Shown here piece by piece: positions 25,567 to 33,841 of a stretch of DNA of 59,523 nt. The notes under the pieces are model-generated. The model saw only the letters and a program-made list of their open reading frames with translations. It made no database searches and had not been told where the DNA came from. The stretch comes from an uncultured Bacteroidota bacterium (lineage in GTDB: Bacteria; Bacteroidota; Bacteroidia; Chitinophagales; Chitinophagaceae), in the NCBI GenBank assembly GCA_902826165.1, contig CADEDV010000001.1, positions 206,986 to 266,508 on the forward strand. The letters run 5' to 3'. Made by a program: the position numbers and the translations under genes. The number at the start of each line of letters is the position of its first letter. Position 1 is the first letter of the stretch.

Positions 25567-27675
25567 TTACAGCACTTTCTTCACGAATAAGCGGACAGAA
25601 TTAATGGCGAGTACCACATCACTCAGGCCCATGACCAGTGCTCCAAAAGTGGGGGTGAGAAAACCGAATGCGGCTACCGGGATGGCCACTATATTATAAG
25701 CAAAAGCCCAAAAAAGGTTTTGCTTGATGGTGAGATAAGTGTGTTTTCCTAAACCCAGGGCTGTTGGTAAATTCTTTAATCCATGATTCATCAGTACCAC
25801 CTGTGCACTTTGCATAGCGATCTGTGATGCATCATTCATGGAAATACCAATTGTGGCTTTAGCTAAGGCGGGTGCATCATTGATACCATCACCGACCATG
25901 GCGGTTGGTGTTTGTTTATTGAGCTCATCGATCTTTACCAGTTTTTGTTCAGGTGTCTGTTCGGCTATTACCGTATCAATGCCAAGCTGGGAAGCTAATT
26001 GATAGCACTTTGCATACCGGTCGCCACTCAGTAATATTGTTTTTATGTTTTTGCTGTGTAAATAATCGATCACAGATTTTGCCTCGGGCCTTATTTCATC
26101 CTCTACATCGATCCAGCCAATAAGGTGACTGTTCTTCACGAGGTAAACATTGTGGTTATCTTCTTTGGTAAAGGCATCGGCGATTTTGTAAGAGCCGGCC
26201 CACCAGGTATTTCCTTCTTTGTCGGTTGCCTGCATACCGAGGCCTTTTACTTCTTCGATCTTCGTCCAGTTGATCACATCCTTCCGTTTCCACCCGGCAG
26301 TAATAGATTTTGCTATCGGGTGGTTAGAATATTTCTCGATTGAATAAACGATCTTTTTAAACTCCTCTTCATCAATAGTTGATTTGAAACCAGCAACCTG
26401 GAATTTTCCTGTGGTCAGCGTACCGGTCTTGTCAAATACGACTTGGGTAATGTCTTTGAATAATTCTAGACTGGTGGCATTGCGGAATAGAATACCTGTT
26501 TTAGCCGCACGGCCAAGACCTACTGCAATAGCGGCCGGTGTTGCTAATCCCATGGCACAGGGGCAGGCAATCACCAACACGGCAATACAACGCATCAGTG
26601 CCGGGGTAAATTCTCTTAAAACGATCCAGTTGACGGACAGTGTTATTACAGCAATACCGAGTACAACAGGGATGAAAATACTACTGATCTTATCTGCTAA
26701 TTGTTGCACAGGTGGTTTTTCTCCCTGCGCCTGTTTCACCAGGTTGATAATGCCTGATAACACGGTATCATTGCCCACGGCGGTTACCTGTGCTTTCACA
26801 GTGCCATCAGTGATCACACTACCGCCTATCAATGTGTCTTTGGCATATTTATGAACCGGGATGCTTTCACCGGTGATAATGGCTTCGTTGGCATGTGCAT
26901 CGCCCCAGAGTATTTTACAATCAATGGGAACCTGTTCGCCGCTTTTTATTAAAATAAGATCACCAACCCTTAGTTGTATGTTTTCAACAGGAAAAATCTG
27001 TTCTTTATGTTCATCATCAAAAGCGATCATATTGGCCATCACTTTTTGCGATTTGACCAGTTTGTTCAATTCTCTTTGCGTGGAGGCAATGGATGCATCT
27101 TCAAGATAATTACCCAAGAATACAAGGGTGATAATGGTAGCTGCTGTTTCATAGAACATATATTGTTCGGCCTGCCCGGTCAATGTGCCATACAAACTAT
27201 AAACAAATGCGGCTGTTGCGCCGACAGCAATCAATACATTCATATTCGGCATCCTGTTTCGCAGGCTTTTCCAGGCACTCTTTCCAAAGAAACTCATACC
27301 AACCAGGTAGACGGGAATAGTAAGTCCCAGTTGCAACCAGGGATTCATGAGCCAGTGTAATTCAACCCACGGCAACATATGCAACATCAGGACAGCGGTA
27401 AACGGAAGACAAAACCAGAAACGTTGCAGGTGAGTAGTAAGAAAAGGCTTCCGGTTTATGGTAGTTGCCTGATGGCTGGCTACGGCATAACCAAGATCAT
27501 TAACCCCTGTTGCTAATTTTTCTTCAGGTACTTCTCCAGTCGTATCAAAGCTGACATCACCAGTAGCAAAATTCACTTTCACATTCTTCATTCCTTTTTT
27601 CTCCAGGAATTTGTGAATGTTTAATGCACAGGTGGTGCAATCCATGCCGTCTACTTTCCATTGAACCTTTTCCAT
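25567..27675 (-). CDS. copA: Copper-exporting P-type ATPase
   Basis: A 702-residue P1B-type ATPase that pumps Cu(I) out of the cytoplasm. It has one N-terminal heavy-metal domain with the metal site GMDCTTC (C13, C16) and the membrane metal motif CPC at 371-373 (VIACPCAMGLATP). The phosphorylated Asp is D415 in DKTGTLT, with HPIAK and the hinge MVGDGINDAPALA. These residues point to Cu(I) rather than zinc or cadmium. No CopZ chaperone or CueR/CopY regulator gene is adjacent. The gap to tsaE contains GTTGCGTAAATGCG (around 27739-27752), which could carry a regulator site. Confidence 0.94.
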   Translation of the reverse strand: MEKVQWKVDGMDCTTCALNIHKFLEKKGMKNVKVNFATGDVSFDTTGEVPEEKLATGVNDLGYAVASHQATTINRKPFLTTHLQRFWFCLPFTAVLMLHMLPWVELHWLMNPWLQLGLTIPVYLVGMSFFGKSAWKSLRNRMPNMNVLIAVGATAAFVYSLYGTLTGQAEQYMFYETAATIITLVFLGNYLEDASIASTQRELNKLVKSQKVMANMIAFDDEHKEQIFPVENIQLRVGDLILIKSGEQVPIDCKILWGDAHANEAIITGESIPVHKYAKDTLIGGSVITDGTVKAQVTAVGNDTVLSGIINLVKQAQGEKPPVQQLADKISSIFIPVVLGIAVITLSVNWIVLREFTPALMRCIAVLVIACPCAMGLATPAAIAVGLGRAAKTGILFRNATSLELFKDITQVVFDKTGTLTTGKFQVAGFKSTIDEEEFKKIVYSIEKYSNHPIAKSITAGWKRKDVINWTKIEEVKGLGMQATDKEGNTWWAGSYKIADAFTKEDNHNVYLVKNSHLIGWIDVEDEIRPEAKSVIDYLHSKNIKTILLSGDRYAKCYQLASQLGIDTVIAEQTPEQKLVKIDELNKQTPTAMVGDGINDAPALAKATIGISMNDASQIAMQSAQVVLMNHGLKNLPTALGLGKHTYLTIKQNLFWAFAYNIVAIPVAAFGFLTPTFGALVMGLSDVVLAINSVRLFVKKVL

Positions 27676-27795
27676 ACTACAAAATTATTGAAGCAGTAGC
27701 TGAAATGCTTTTGAGAACCGGAATTGTATTACAACGTGGTTGCGTAAATGCGTTGATTTTTATCAGTTTGTTTCCGTGGTTTTGTCAGGTAGGCC

Positions 27796-27803
27796 TAAAT
27801 TTG
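27796..27803 (+). promoter_or_regulatory. -7 element for tsaE
   Basis: TAAATTTG is an exact TAnnTTTG match and ends 4 nt before the ATG at 27808, so tsaE mRNA is probably leaderless or nearly so. Confidence 0.45.
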
Positions 27804-27807
27804 AGCC

Positions 27808-28233
27808 ATGAACCGGATGTTTTTGCTTGATGATATTCACGAAGTGGCTGCTGCTTTCTGGAAAAGTATCGGTGCTGCAACTGTGTTTGCTTTTCATGGG
27901 GAAATGGGAGCTGGCAAGACCACCTTTATCCATGCTTTATGTGATATGAAAGGGGTTAAAGATGCTGTAGGCAGCCCCACTTTTTCTTTGGTCAATGAAT
28001 ATCTCTATGAGGAAAACGGGCAACGGCAGAAGCTGTTTCATATTGATCTTTACCGCCTGAAAGATGAGGAAGAAGCTATCCGGGCAGGTATTGAGGATTG
28101 TTTGTACAGCGGCAATATCTGCCTGGTGGAGTGGCCTGAAAAGGCTCCAGACATTTTCCCGGAACATACCCTGCATATCTATATTGAGGTGCTTGATGCA
28201 CAAAGAAGACGGCTGCGGATCAGCAATAATTAG
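27808..28233 (+). CDS. tsaE: tRNA threonylcarbamoyladenosine biosynthesis ATPase TsaE
   Basis: A 141-residue P-loop protein of the TsaE family. TsaE supports the TsaB-TsaD complex in making t6A37 in ANN-decoding tRNAs. The Walker A motif GEMGAGKTTF is at about 31-40, followed by the family motifs GSPTFSLVNEY, FHIDLYRL and LVEWPEKAPDIFP. The length is normal. The start is supported by the -7 element only a few bases upstream. The ald gene starts 41 bases after it and has its own -7 element overlapping the tsaE stop region. Confidence 0.95.
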   Translation: MNRMFLLDDIHEVAAAFWKSIGAATVFAFHGEMGAGKTTFIHALCDMKGVKDAVGSPTFSLVNEYLYEENGQRQKLFHIDLYRLKDEEEAIRAGIEDCLYSGNICLVEWPEKAPDIFPEHTLHIYIEVLDAQRRRLRISNN

Positions 28234-28234
28234 T

Positions 28235-28242
28235 TATTTTTG
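28235..28242 (+). promoter_or_regulatory. -7 element for ald
   Basis: TATTTTTG, an exact TAnnTTTG match immediately after the tsaE stop codon, 32 nt before the ald ATG. Confidence 0.45.
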
Positions 28243-28274
28243 AAGACGGCACTTATAACTATTGCAACCAACTC

Positions 28275-29489
28275 ATGAGCCAGCAAAAACCTAAAATAAG
28301 CACCTCTTTCAGTTATGAAACACTGGAAGAAACCCTTGATATCAAACCCAAGGGGTCACAAATGCATATTGGTATTCCTAAAGAGATCGCTTTCCAGGAA
28401 AACCGGATTGCACTGACACCGGATGCCGTGAGTGTGCTGGTCAGCAATGGGCATCATGTTACCATAGAGCATAATGCCGGTGAAGCTTCTCATTTCAGGG
28501 ATAAGGATTACAGTGAGGCGGGTGCCAAGATCGTGTATGACAGGGCCGATGTTTTCAAAGCACCGGTGCTGGTTAAAAGTGCACCCATTATTGATGAAGA
28601 CCTTCCGTTATTACAACTGAACCAGGTCATCATTTCCCCCATACATCTTTCCATTTTAAAAGCAGAGTTGCTGGAGAAAATGATGGAGAAACGAATTACC
28701 GCTATTTCTTTTGAAAACCTTAAAGACGACAGCGATTCGTACCCCATCGTTCGCAGCATGAGTGAAATTGCCGGCAGTGCCGTGATGCTGATCGCTGCCC
28801 AGTACCTGGGGTCTGCTAATCATGGAAAAGGAGTGTTGCTGGGTGGTATATCCGGCGTGGCACCAACCAAAGTAATTATCATTGGTGCTGGTATTGTGGG
28901 AGAGTATGCGGCAAGAGCTGCCCTGGCCCTGGGAGCATCCGTAAAAGTGTTTGACAACAGTGTTTACAGGCTGAAACGTTTGCAAAATAATATCGGCCAT
29001 CGTTTATGGACCTCCGTCATCGAACCAAGAATGCTTGCCAAGCAATTAAAGACCTGCGAAGTGGCAGTAGGAGCTTTAGGCTCTGAAACAGGAAGAACAC
29101 CGATGGTGGTGACCGAAGAAATGGTGAGCAATATGCGGCCGGGTTCCGTGGTCATTGATGTGAGTATTGACCGGGGTGGCTGTTTTGAAACCTCGGAGAT
29201 CACTTCGCATGAACACCCCATTTTCATGAAGTATGGCGTGATACATTATTGCGTTCCGAATATCCCATCAGGTTTTGCCCGTACTGCTTCACAAGCCATC
29301 AGTAATGTGCTGATGCCACTATTACTCGAAGCGGCCGAAGAAGGCGGTTTTGAAAAATTGGTCTGGCATAAACTCCATTTGCGGAGCGGCATTTATTTAT
29401 TCAAAGGGTCACTCACTAATTTCTACCTCAGTGAGCGGTTTGATCTGAAGTACACCGATTTGAATTTGCTGATTGCGAGCCAGCGATAA
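28275..29489 (+). CDS. ald: Alanine dehydrogenase
   Basis: A 404-residue NAD-dependent alanine dehydrogenase, interconverting L-alanine and pyruvate plus ammonia. The N-terminal domain begins at MHIGIPKEIAFQENRIALTP after about 30 extra residues. The NAD-binding core has VIIIGAGIVGEYAARAALALGASVKVFD (GAGIVGE at 204-210), and the later catalytic segments include MVVTEEMVSNMRPGSVVIDVSIDRGGC and YCVPNIPSGFARTAS. The N-terminal extension is longer than in model enzymes but similar to what I recall for Bacteroidota homologues. It is convergent with the ABC ATPase gene. Confidence 0.93.
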   Translation: MSQQKPKISTSFSYETLEETLDIKPKGSQMHIGIPKEIAFQENRIALTPDAVSVLVSNGHHVTIEHNAGEASHFRDKDYSEAGAKIVYDRADVFKAPVLVKSAPIIDEDLPLLQLNQVIISPIHLSILKAELLEKMMEKRITAISFENLKDDSDSYPIVRSMSEIAGSAVMLIAAQYLGSANHGKGVLLGGISGVAPTKVIIIGAGIVGEYAARAALALGASVKVFDNSVYRLKRLQNNIGHRLWTSVIEPRMLAKQLKTCEVAVGALGSETGRTPMVVTEEMVSNMRPGSVVIDVSIDRGGCFETSEITSHEHPIFMKYGVIHYCVPNIPSGFARTASQAISNVLMPLLLEAAEEGGFEKLVWHKLHLRSGIYLFKGSLTNFYLSERFDLKYTDLNLLIASQR

Positions 29490-29499
29490 GTAGGATTGA

Positions 29500-30120
29500 T
29501 TAGTGCTTATAATCACTAATGTTCAGCTTCTCATTGCAGAATTTATATTCCACTTCATCATTACTGCTCACAATAACAAGCCTGTCTTTACAATAATCAT
29601 TGATCAGCTGATGGTATTGAGCAATGCCGGCAGCATCGAGGTTGGTACAGGGCTCATCTAATAAAACAATAGCTGAATTGGAGAAAATACATTGTGCCAG
29701 TTTTACTCGTTGCTTCATACCTGATGAGTAGTAGCGGATCTGTTTATTGGCCGCTTTTTCCAAACCAAGGGCGGTAATAATCGATTCTTTTGTCACTCCA
29801 TTTAAGAAGGGCTTAAAGCCGCTGTGAAAATCGAGAAATTCAGCCAGGGTCATTTCCTCCACCACTTCAAGATAGGGGGCACATATAGATACAAGGCTAT
29901 ACAGGTCTTCCCCCGCATCTTTTCCCTCAGCTGTTGTCCAGAGGCCCTTGCCTTCATTCATCATGGTATTGCCACTGAGTACCTGTAATAAAGTACTCTT
30001 GCCGGAACCATTGGGCCCGGTAATGGCATAAGCATTACCTGTTTCAAATGTATAAGTGAAATGACGGAAAATCCAGTCGCGGTTGAAGCGTTTACCCGCA
30101 TCAGTCAGCGATATCTTCAT
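29500..30120 (-). CDS. ABC transporter ATP-binding protein
   Basis: A 206-residue ATPase subunit. Walker A is GPNGSGKST at 35-43, the signature YSSGMKQRVKLAQ, Walker B AIVLLDEPCTNLD, and a switch-type ending LVIVSSNDEVEYKF. I took the ATG at 30120 (MKISLTDAGKRFNRDW) rather than the upstream in-frame start at 30156. It overlaps the end of lpxA by 20 bases, so the two are translationally linked. No permease gene is next to it; it resembles CcmA-like or general export ATPases, but the transported molecule is unknown. Confidence 0.88.
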   Translation of the reverse strand: MKISLTDAGKRFNRDWIFRHFTYTFETGNAYAITGPNGSGKSTLLQVLSGNTMMNEGKGLWTTAEGKDAGEDLYSLVSICAPYLEVVEEMTLAEFLDFHSGFKPFLNGVTKESIITALGLEKAANKQIRYYSSGMKQRVKLAQCIFSNSAIVLLDEPCTNLDAAGIAQYHQLINDYCKDRLVIVSSNDEVEYKFCNEKLNISDYKH

Positions 30121-30907
30121 CCACACTGTTTTTGGTGAAGCGTTTAATAATACCACGTTGTGATTCGCGGATGAAGGTCACGATCTCATCTCTTTCGTCG
30201 GTGGCAGGGAATTCTTCCTCCAGGAATTCAATGGCCTGGGAAGTGTTCATTCCTTTATTATATAATACCCTGTAGATATCGAGAATATGATTGATCTTAT
30301 CAACAGTAAAGCCTCTTCTCTTTAAACCAATGGAATTTACACCGGCATAGCTAAGCGGGTTGCGGGCTGCTTTGATATAAGGAGGTACATCTTTACCCAC
30401 CAGTGAACCGCCACTCAGGAAAGAATGCTGGCCAATATTGACAAACTGGTGAACGGCACACATACCACCAATAATAGCCCAGTCGCCAATGGTCACATGA
30501 CCGGCCACCTGGGTGTTATTACTCATAATACAATTATCACCCACCAGGCAATCATGGGCGAAGTGGCAATATGCCATGATCAGGCAGTTTTTACCGATCA
30601 CGGTTTTATCCCTGTCCTTTGTGCCCCTGTTAACGGTTACAAACTCACGGATGGTTGTGCCATCACCTATATATACATTCGAATATTCCCCCTGGAATTT
30701 CAGGTCCTGCGGTATGGCGGCAATAACAGCTCCCGGGAAGATGCGGCAGTTTTTACCGATCCTTGCCCCCTCCATAATGGTAACATTGGAGCCGATCCAG
30801 GTGCCATCACCGATCTCCACATCCTGGTGAATCACGGTAAAAGGATCAACTTTAACATTGGTGGCCAGCTTGGCATTCGGATGAATGTATGTATGTGGAT
30901 GGATCAT
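30101..30907 (-). CDS. lpxA: Acyl-ACP--UDP-N-acetylglucosamine O-acyltransferase LpxA
   Basis: A 268-residue left-handed beta-helix protein that starts lipid A synthesis by acylating UDP-GlcNAc with a hydroxyacyl-ACP. Hexapeptide repeats run through the first 190 residues (VEIGDGTWIGSNVTIMEGARIG, VIGKNCLIMAYCHFAHDC). H118 in CHFAHDC corresponds to the catalytic His of E. coli LpxA. The C-terminal helical part is GLKRRGFTVDKINHILDIYRVLYNKG. In many Bacteroidota lpxA follows lpxD and lpxC-fabZ; here none of those is next to it. The ABC ATPase gene overlaps its end. Confidence 0.95.
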   Translation of the reverse strand: MIHPHTYIHPNAKLATNVKVDPFTVIHQDVEIGDGTWIGSNVTIMEGARIGKNCRIFPGAVIAAIPQDLKFQGEYSNVYIGDGTTIREFVTVNRGTKDRDKTVIGKNCLIMAYCHFAHDCLVGDNCIMSNNTQVAGHVTIGDWAIIGGMCAVHQFVNIGQHSFLSGGSLVGKDVPPYIKAARNPLSYAGVNSIGLKRRGFTVDKINHILDIYRVLYNKGMNTSQAIEFLEEEFPATDERDEIVTFIRESQRGIIKRFTKNSVDEDIAD

Positions 30908-30925
30908 GCAGTTGTGTTACAAAGA

Positions 30926-30946
30926 ATCCGCCGGTCGGCGGCGGAT
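30926..30946. repeat. Palindromic ATCCGCC/GGCGGAT element before lpxA
   Basis: ATCCGCC (30926-30932) and GGCGGAT (30940-30946) form a 7-bp stem in the lpxA leader, 18 nt before its start. The arms are identical to those of the terminator palindrome at 17709-17728, suggesting one small repeat family. Confidence 0.55.
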
Positions 30947-31060
30947 GGGCAAAGTTAATCGTTACGGCTAAAAACGGAATTTTTTTTACGCATAGATTGT
31001 TAAAACTCAAATCATCCCGCCACCTGATCAACGTTCAACCATTAAACCCCCGAAAAGGCT

Positions 31061-31068
31061 TACTTTTG
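31061..31068 (+). promoter_or_regulatory. -7 element for the Cys-rich AraC regulator
   Basis: TACTTTTG matches TAnnTTTG exactly and ends 8 nt before the ATG at 31077, which favours this start over the in-frame GTG at 31068. Confidence 0.45.
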
Positions 31069-31076
31069 TGGTTGTA

Positions 31077-32018
31077 ATGCACAATCCCCCGGATATATTG
31101 ACCCTGGCCTATAAGCAGGCTCCTATGCAGGAGCAGTTGCATTTATTGCAGGAAAGAGAGCAGCAAATACCCGGTTCTGTGCAATATACTATCAACAGGT
31201 ACAGCAGGCTTCCGCAGTGGAATATTGAGGATACCGGGATGATGGTCTACCATTACGAGAAGGGGACTTCTAAAGAAAATTACCTGGAGTTACGGTTCTG
31301 CGTCAGCGGTAATGTCTATTGCCGGAAAAAAGACACAGAATGTGATATGTGCCAGTTCAGTGCTTCCAAAAGCTGTATGGAAAGAGTGGATAGTGTGGAT
31401 GTGGTCAGCTTTAAATTTTCACCAGCCCATTTGAGCCAGTTTATCAAGCCCCGGAAAGGAAATGCGGTGCTGACTGATGATATCCTGAGTTTTAAACACA
31501 GTTCCTCTTTTACCAAAATACTTCCTCTTTGCGGCAAGACAAGAATGGTACTGGAAGGTGTATTGAATCATACTTACTCAGACAGCCTGGAGAATATATA
31601 CATCAATGCTCAAACCCAGATGCTGCTGTTATACAGCTTAGACTGCATGCTCGGTGAAAAGGAAATTGATGTGATCAGCTGTAAATTCCTGGCCAATGAG
31701 GCTGACCGGGAAAAGATCATTAAAGCCCGTGAAATACTGATCCAGCATATTGGTGAGCCTATTACCATTAAGGAACTCAGCCGGAAAGTGGCTATCAATG
31801 AATGTTACCTGAAAAAAGGTTTCAAGGAACTGTTCGGTACCACGGTATTTGATTTTTACCAAAGCCAGCGGATGGAGCATGCCAAATACCTGTTGTATGA
31901 AAAAGGATTAAGCGTAACCGAAGTATCAATTATGCTGGGGTATTCCTCTATTTCACACTTCTCTACTGCTTTTAAAAAGCATACCGGCCTTAAACCCTGC
32001 GAATTGCTACTTAGATAG
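31077..32018 (+). CDS. AraC-family regulator with a cysteine cluster
   Basis: A 313-residue soluble regulator. The C-terminal domain (about 215-313) is a clear AraC-type double HTH (ITIKELSRKVAINECYLKKGF, then VSIMLGYSSISHFSTAFKKHTGLKPCELLLR). The N-terminal sensor part carries the cysteines C75, C82, C89, C92 and C100, spaced C-x6-C-x2-C-x7-C for the last four, in RFCVSGNVYCRKKDTECDMCQF and SKSC. This looks like a metal or redox site. It lies directly upstream of, and in the same direction as, the cytochrome/YceI/DUF5777 operon and a small secreted protein, so it is the likely controller of that region. Confidence 0.87.
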   Translation: MHNPPDILTLAYKQAPMQEQLHLLQEREQQIPGSVQYTINRYSRLPQWNIEDTGMMVYHYEKGTSKENYLELRFCVSGNVYCRKKDTECDMCQFSASKSCMERVDSVDVVSFKFSPAHLSQFIKPRKGNAVLTDDILSFKHSSSFTKILPLCGKTRMVLEGVLNHTYSDSLENIYINAQTQMLLLYSLDCMLGEKEIDVISCKFLANEADREKIIKAREILIQHIGEPITIKELSRKVAINECYLKKGFKELFGTTVFDFYQSQRMEHAKYLLYEKGLSVTEVSIMLGYSSISHFSTAFKKHTGLKPCELLLR

Positions 32019-32089
32019 TTTACGGCCAGTTCTCCCGTATCATTAGTATTTCCCGATGTAAAATTGTTCTTAATCATCTAAATACCCGC

Positions 32090-32104
32090 AATAACATAGT
32101 TATT
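32090..32104. promoter_or_regulatory. Perfect 15-bp dyad, candidate operator
   Basis: AATAAC-ATA-GTTATT is a perfect inverted repeat located 72 nt after the AraC gene and 51 nt before the next start codon. It is a plausible binding site for the AraC regulator or another dimeric regulator. Confidence 0.4.
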
Positions 32105-32154
32105 ACTGCGTTCGTATTCACATGGCATCATTTTTGAATATTTGATTGTCACGA

Positions 32155-32535
32155 ATGCGTAAAACTCTGATTATAGCAATGATCAGTATCCACCTTTTTG
32201 GTAATACTGAACTTGGGCAACTCTTTAAGTTACCCATGCTCATGACGCATTTCTTCCAGCATCACCGGCAAAATCCTGATCTTAGTTTTAGTGAATTTAT
32301 AGCCATGCATTATGGTGGTACTGATGGCACCAGTGCTGATGATGATATGGACAACCAGCTACCCTGCCATAATCTTCATCAAAACACCTTTTCAGTAGTT
32401 TATTCTTCCTTTGAAACCGATATTCCCTCCATTGAATTCCCAACATGGGAAACCAATACATATGGCGACCGTTTGCTAACCGGTAATCCTTCCAAACACG
32501 TCGCATTGATCCTGCAACCTCCCCGCAAAGCATAG
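32155..32535 (+). CDS. Small His-rich protein of unknown function
   Basis: A 126-residue protein. I use the ATG at 32155 (MRKTLIIAMISIHLFGNTE) rather than the TTG at 32146. The start is a short hydrophobic segment followed by LGQLFKLPMLMTHFFQHHRQNPDLSFSEFIAMHYGG. The pattern LFKLP-x-L-x-THFFxH, F-x-x-x-HY, acidic region and LP-x-H resembles a Bacteroidota family often seen near heavy-metal genes, but I cannot name it with certainty. It lies between the AraC regulator and the cytochrome operon. The His-rich character suggests metal contact. Confidence 0.6.
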   Translation: MRKTLIIAMISIHLFGNTELGQLFKLPMLMTHFFQHHRQNPDLSFSEFIAMHYGGTDGTSADDDMDNQLPCHNLHQNTFSVVYSSFETDIPSIEFPTWETNTYGDRLLTGNPSKHVALILQPPRKA

Positions 32536-32562
32536 TTAATCTTCCTCAGTGTATTTTTTTAG

Positions 32563-32677
32563 TAAAAGAGAAAGATTTCTCTTTTAGCATTCCCGTACGG
32601 ATAGCTTAAAACTTGGTGCTACCCGTATCGCATCAGACTATATAAAACATAATAAATAGACCGGTGTATAAAACCGG
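32563..32677 (+). other. Structured leader before the cytochrome operon
   Basis: Three inverted repeats follow one another: TAAAAGAGAA/TTCTCTTTTA (32563-32586, perfect, loop AGAT), TACGGATAGC/GCTACCCGTA (32596-32627, one mismatch) and CCGGT/ACCGG (32661-32677). The first may terminate the upstream gene; the others could be operators or RNA structures in the leader of the operon starting at 32705. Confidence 0.45.
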
Positions 32678-32704
32678 CCTGACTATTCAATCAAACCAAC
32701 CTGT

Positions 32705-33430
32705 ATGAAAAACAAATTCATTTACGTAGTGGCAGTTGTGGCTGCAGCAGTCATTGTATTAAATGCCTGTCGGCATGAGATATTGAATCCCTCTAACGGG
32801 GGTAGTGGTAGTGGCGGAACTGGCGGTGGTGGAGGCACGCCTCCGGCTGTTTCCAATTGCAGCCCTGACACGGTCTATTTTGTAAATAGTATCATGCCCA
32901 TTATCGCATCCAATTGCACCATGAGCGGATGTCATGATAATATCACTCATGCTGACGGTGTAGATCTTACAACGTATACTAAGATCGTTCGGTATGTGGT
33001 GCCTGGAAATGCGGCCAACAGCAAGCTTTACAAAGAGATCATAAAAACCGGCAGTGGCAGAATGCCACCACCACCTATGGCACCGCTTACAGCTGCACAG
33101 ATCGCTTTAGTGCAAAAATGGATCAACCAGGGAGCAAAGAATAACAACTGTGTGGGTAGTTGTGATACGGCTACGTTTACTTACACAGCAGCTATTAAAC
33201 CAATCATGACGGGCAAGTGTGTGGGTTGTCATAATCCCAATAATCTAGGTGGTAATATAGACCTCTCAACTCATGCTGCTGTTAAAGTAACTGCACTCAA
33301 TGGTAAGTTGTATGGTTCTGTGGCACACCTGACGGGTTATTCCCCCATGCCTAAAAATTCAGCAAAACTTTCCGATTGTGAAATCAGGCAAATACAGAAA
33401 TGGATCACAGCCGGATCACAAAACAATTAA
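32705..33430 (+). CDS. Two-haem-motif c-type cytochrome lipoprotein
   Basis: A 241-residue lipoprotein (Cys 22 in VLNAC) with a Gly/Ser-rich linker, then two cytochrome c-like domains. The first has a non-standard CX4CH motif (CTMSGCH, residues 71-77), the second a standard CXXCH (CVGCH, 172-176). Each is followed by typical downstream text: RMPPPPMAPLTAAQIALVQKWINQGA, and YSPMPKNSAKLSDCEIRQIQKWI, where a Met could be the second haem ligand. It is likely attached to a membrane on the periplasmic side and passes electrons to partners encoded in the operon. It is the first gene of the tight five-gene operon ending at 35809. Confidence 0.85.
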   Translation: MKNKFIYVVAVVAAAVIVLNACRHEILNPSNGGSGSGGTGGGGGTPPAVSNCSPDTVYFVNSIMPIIASNCTMSGCHDNITHADGVDLTTYTKIVRYVVPGNAANSKLYKEIIKTGSGRMPPPPMAPLTAAQIALVQKWINQGAKNNNCVGSCDTATFTYTAAIKPIMTGKCVGCHNPNNLGGNIDLSTHAAVKVTALNGKLYGSVAHLTGYSPMPKNSAKLSDCEIRQIQKWITAGSQNN

Positions 33431-33441
33431 AATCCATCAAG

Positions 33442-33822
33442 ATGAAAGTAATCATTTCAGTTTTATTACTATCCTGTATTGTATTCATAAGCTCCTGTTA
33501 TTATGACAAGGAAGATTTGTTGTATGGTGGTGCCAACAGTGCACCCTGTACTGATTCAGTTGGTACCGTTTCCTATGCACAGAAAATTGTTCCCCTATTG
33601 CAGCAATATTGCTACAGTTGTCATACGGGTAGTTTTCCCTCTGGTAATGAATTGATGGGAACCTATACTTCGGACAAGGCCATGGCTCAGAATGGGAAAC
33701 TTTTTGGCACTGTCAATCATTCAACCGGCTTTTCACCCATGCCCAAAGGAATGCCTAAAATGACAACCTGCCAGATTGCGACCATCAGGAAATGGATCGA
33801 CACAGGGATGCTTAATAATTAA
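33442..33822 (+). CDS. Mono-haem c-type cytochrome lipoprotein
   Basis: A 126-residue lipoprotein (Cys 19 in FISSC) with one haem-binding CXXCH motif (CYSCH, residues 57-61) and the same downstream pattern as the second domain of the previous gene (GFSPMPKGMPKMTTCQIATIRKWID). The similarity suggests the two genes arose by duplication. I chose the ATG at 33442 because it starts the signal sequence, rather than an in-frame start at 33400 that lies inside the previous gene. The gap to the previous gene is 11 bases. Confidence 0.85.
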   Translation: MKVIISVLLLSCIVFISSCYYDKEDLLYGGANSAPCTDSVGTVSYAQKIVPLLQQYCYSCHTGSFPSGNELMGTYTSDKAMAQNGKLFGTVNHSTGFSPMPKGMPKMTTCQIATIRKWIDTGMLNN

Positions 33823-33841
33823 ACTTTAAAATCCACCAGGC

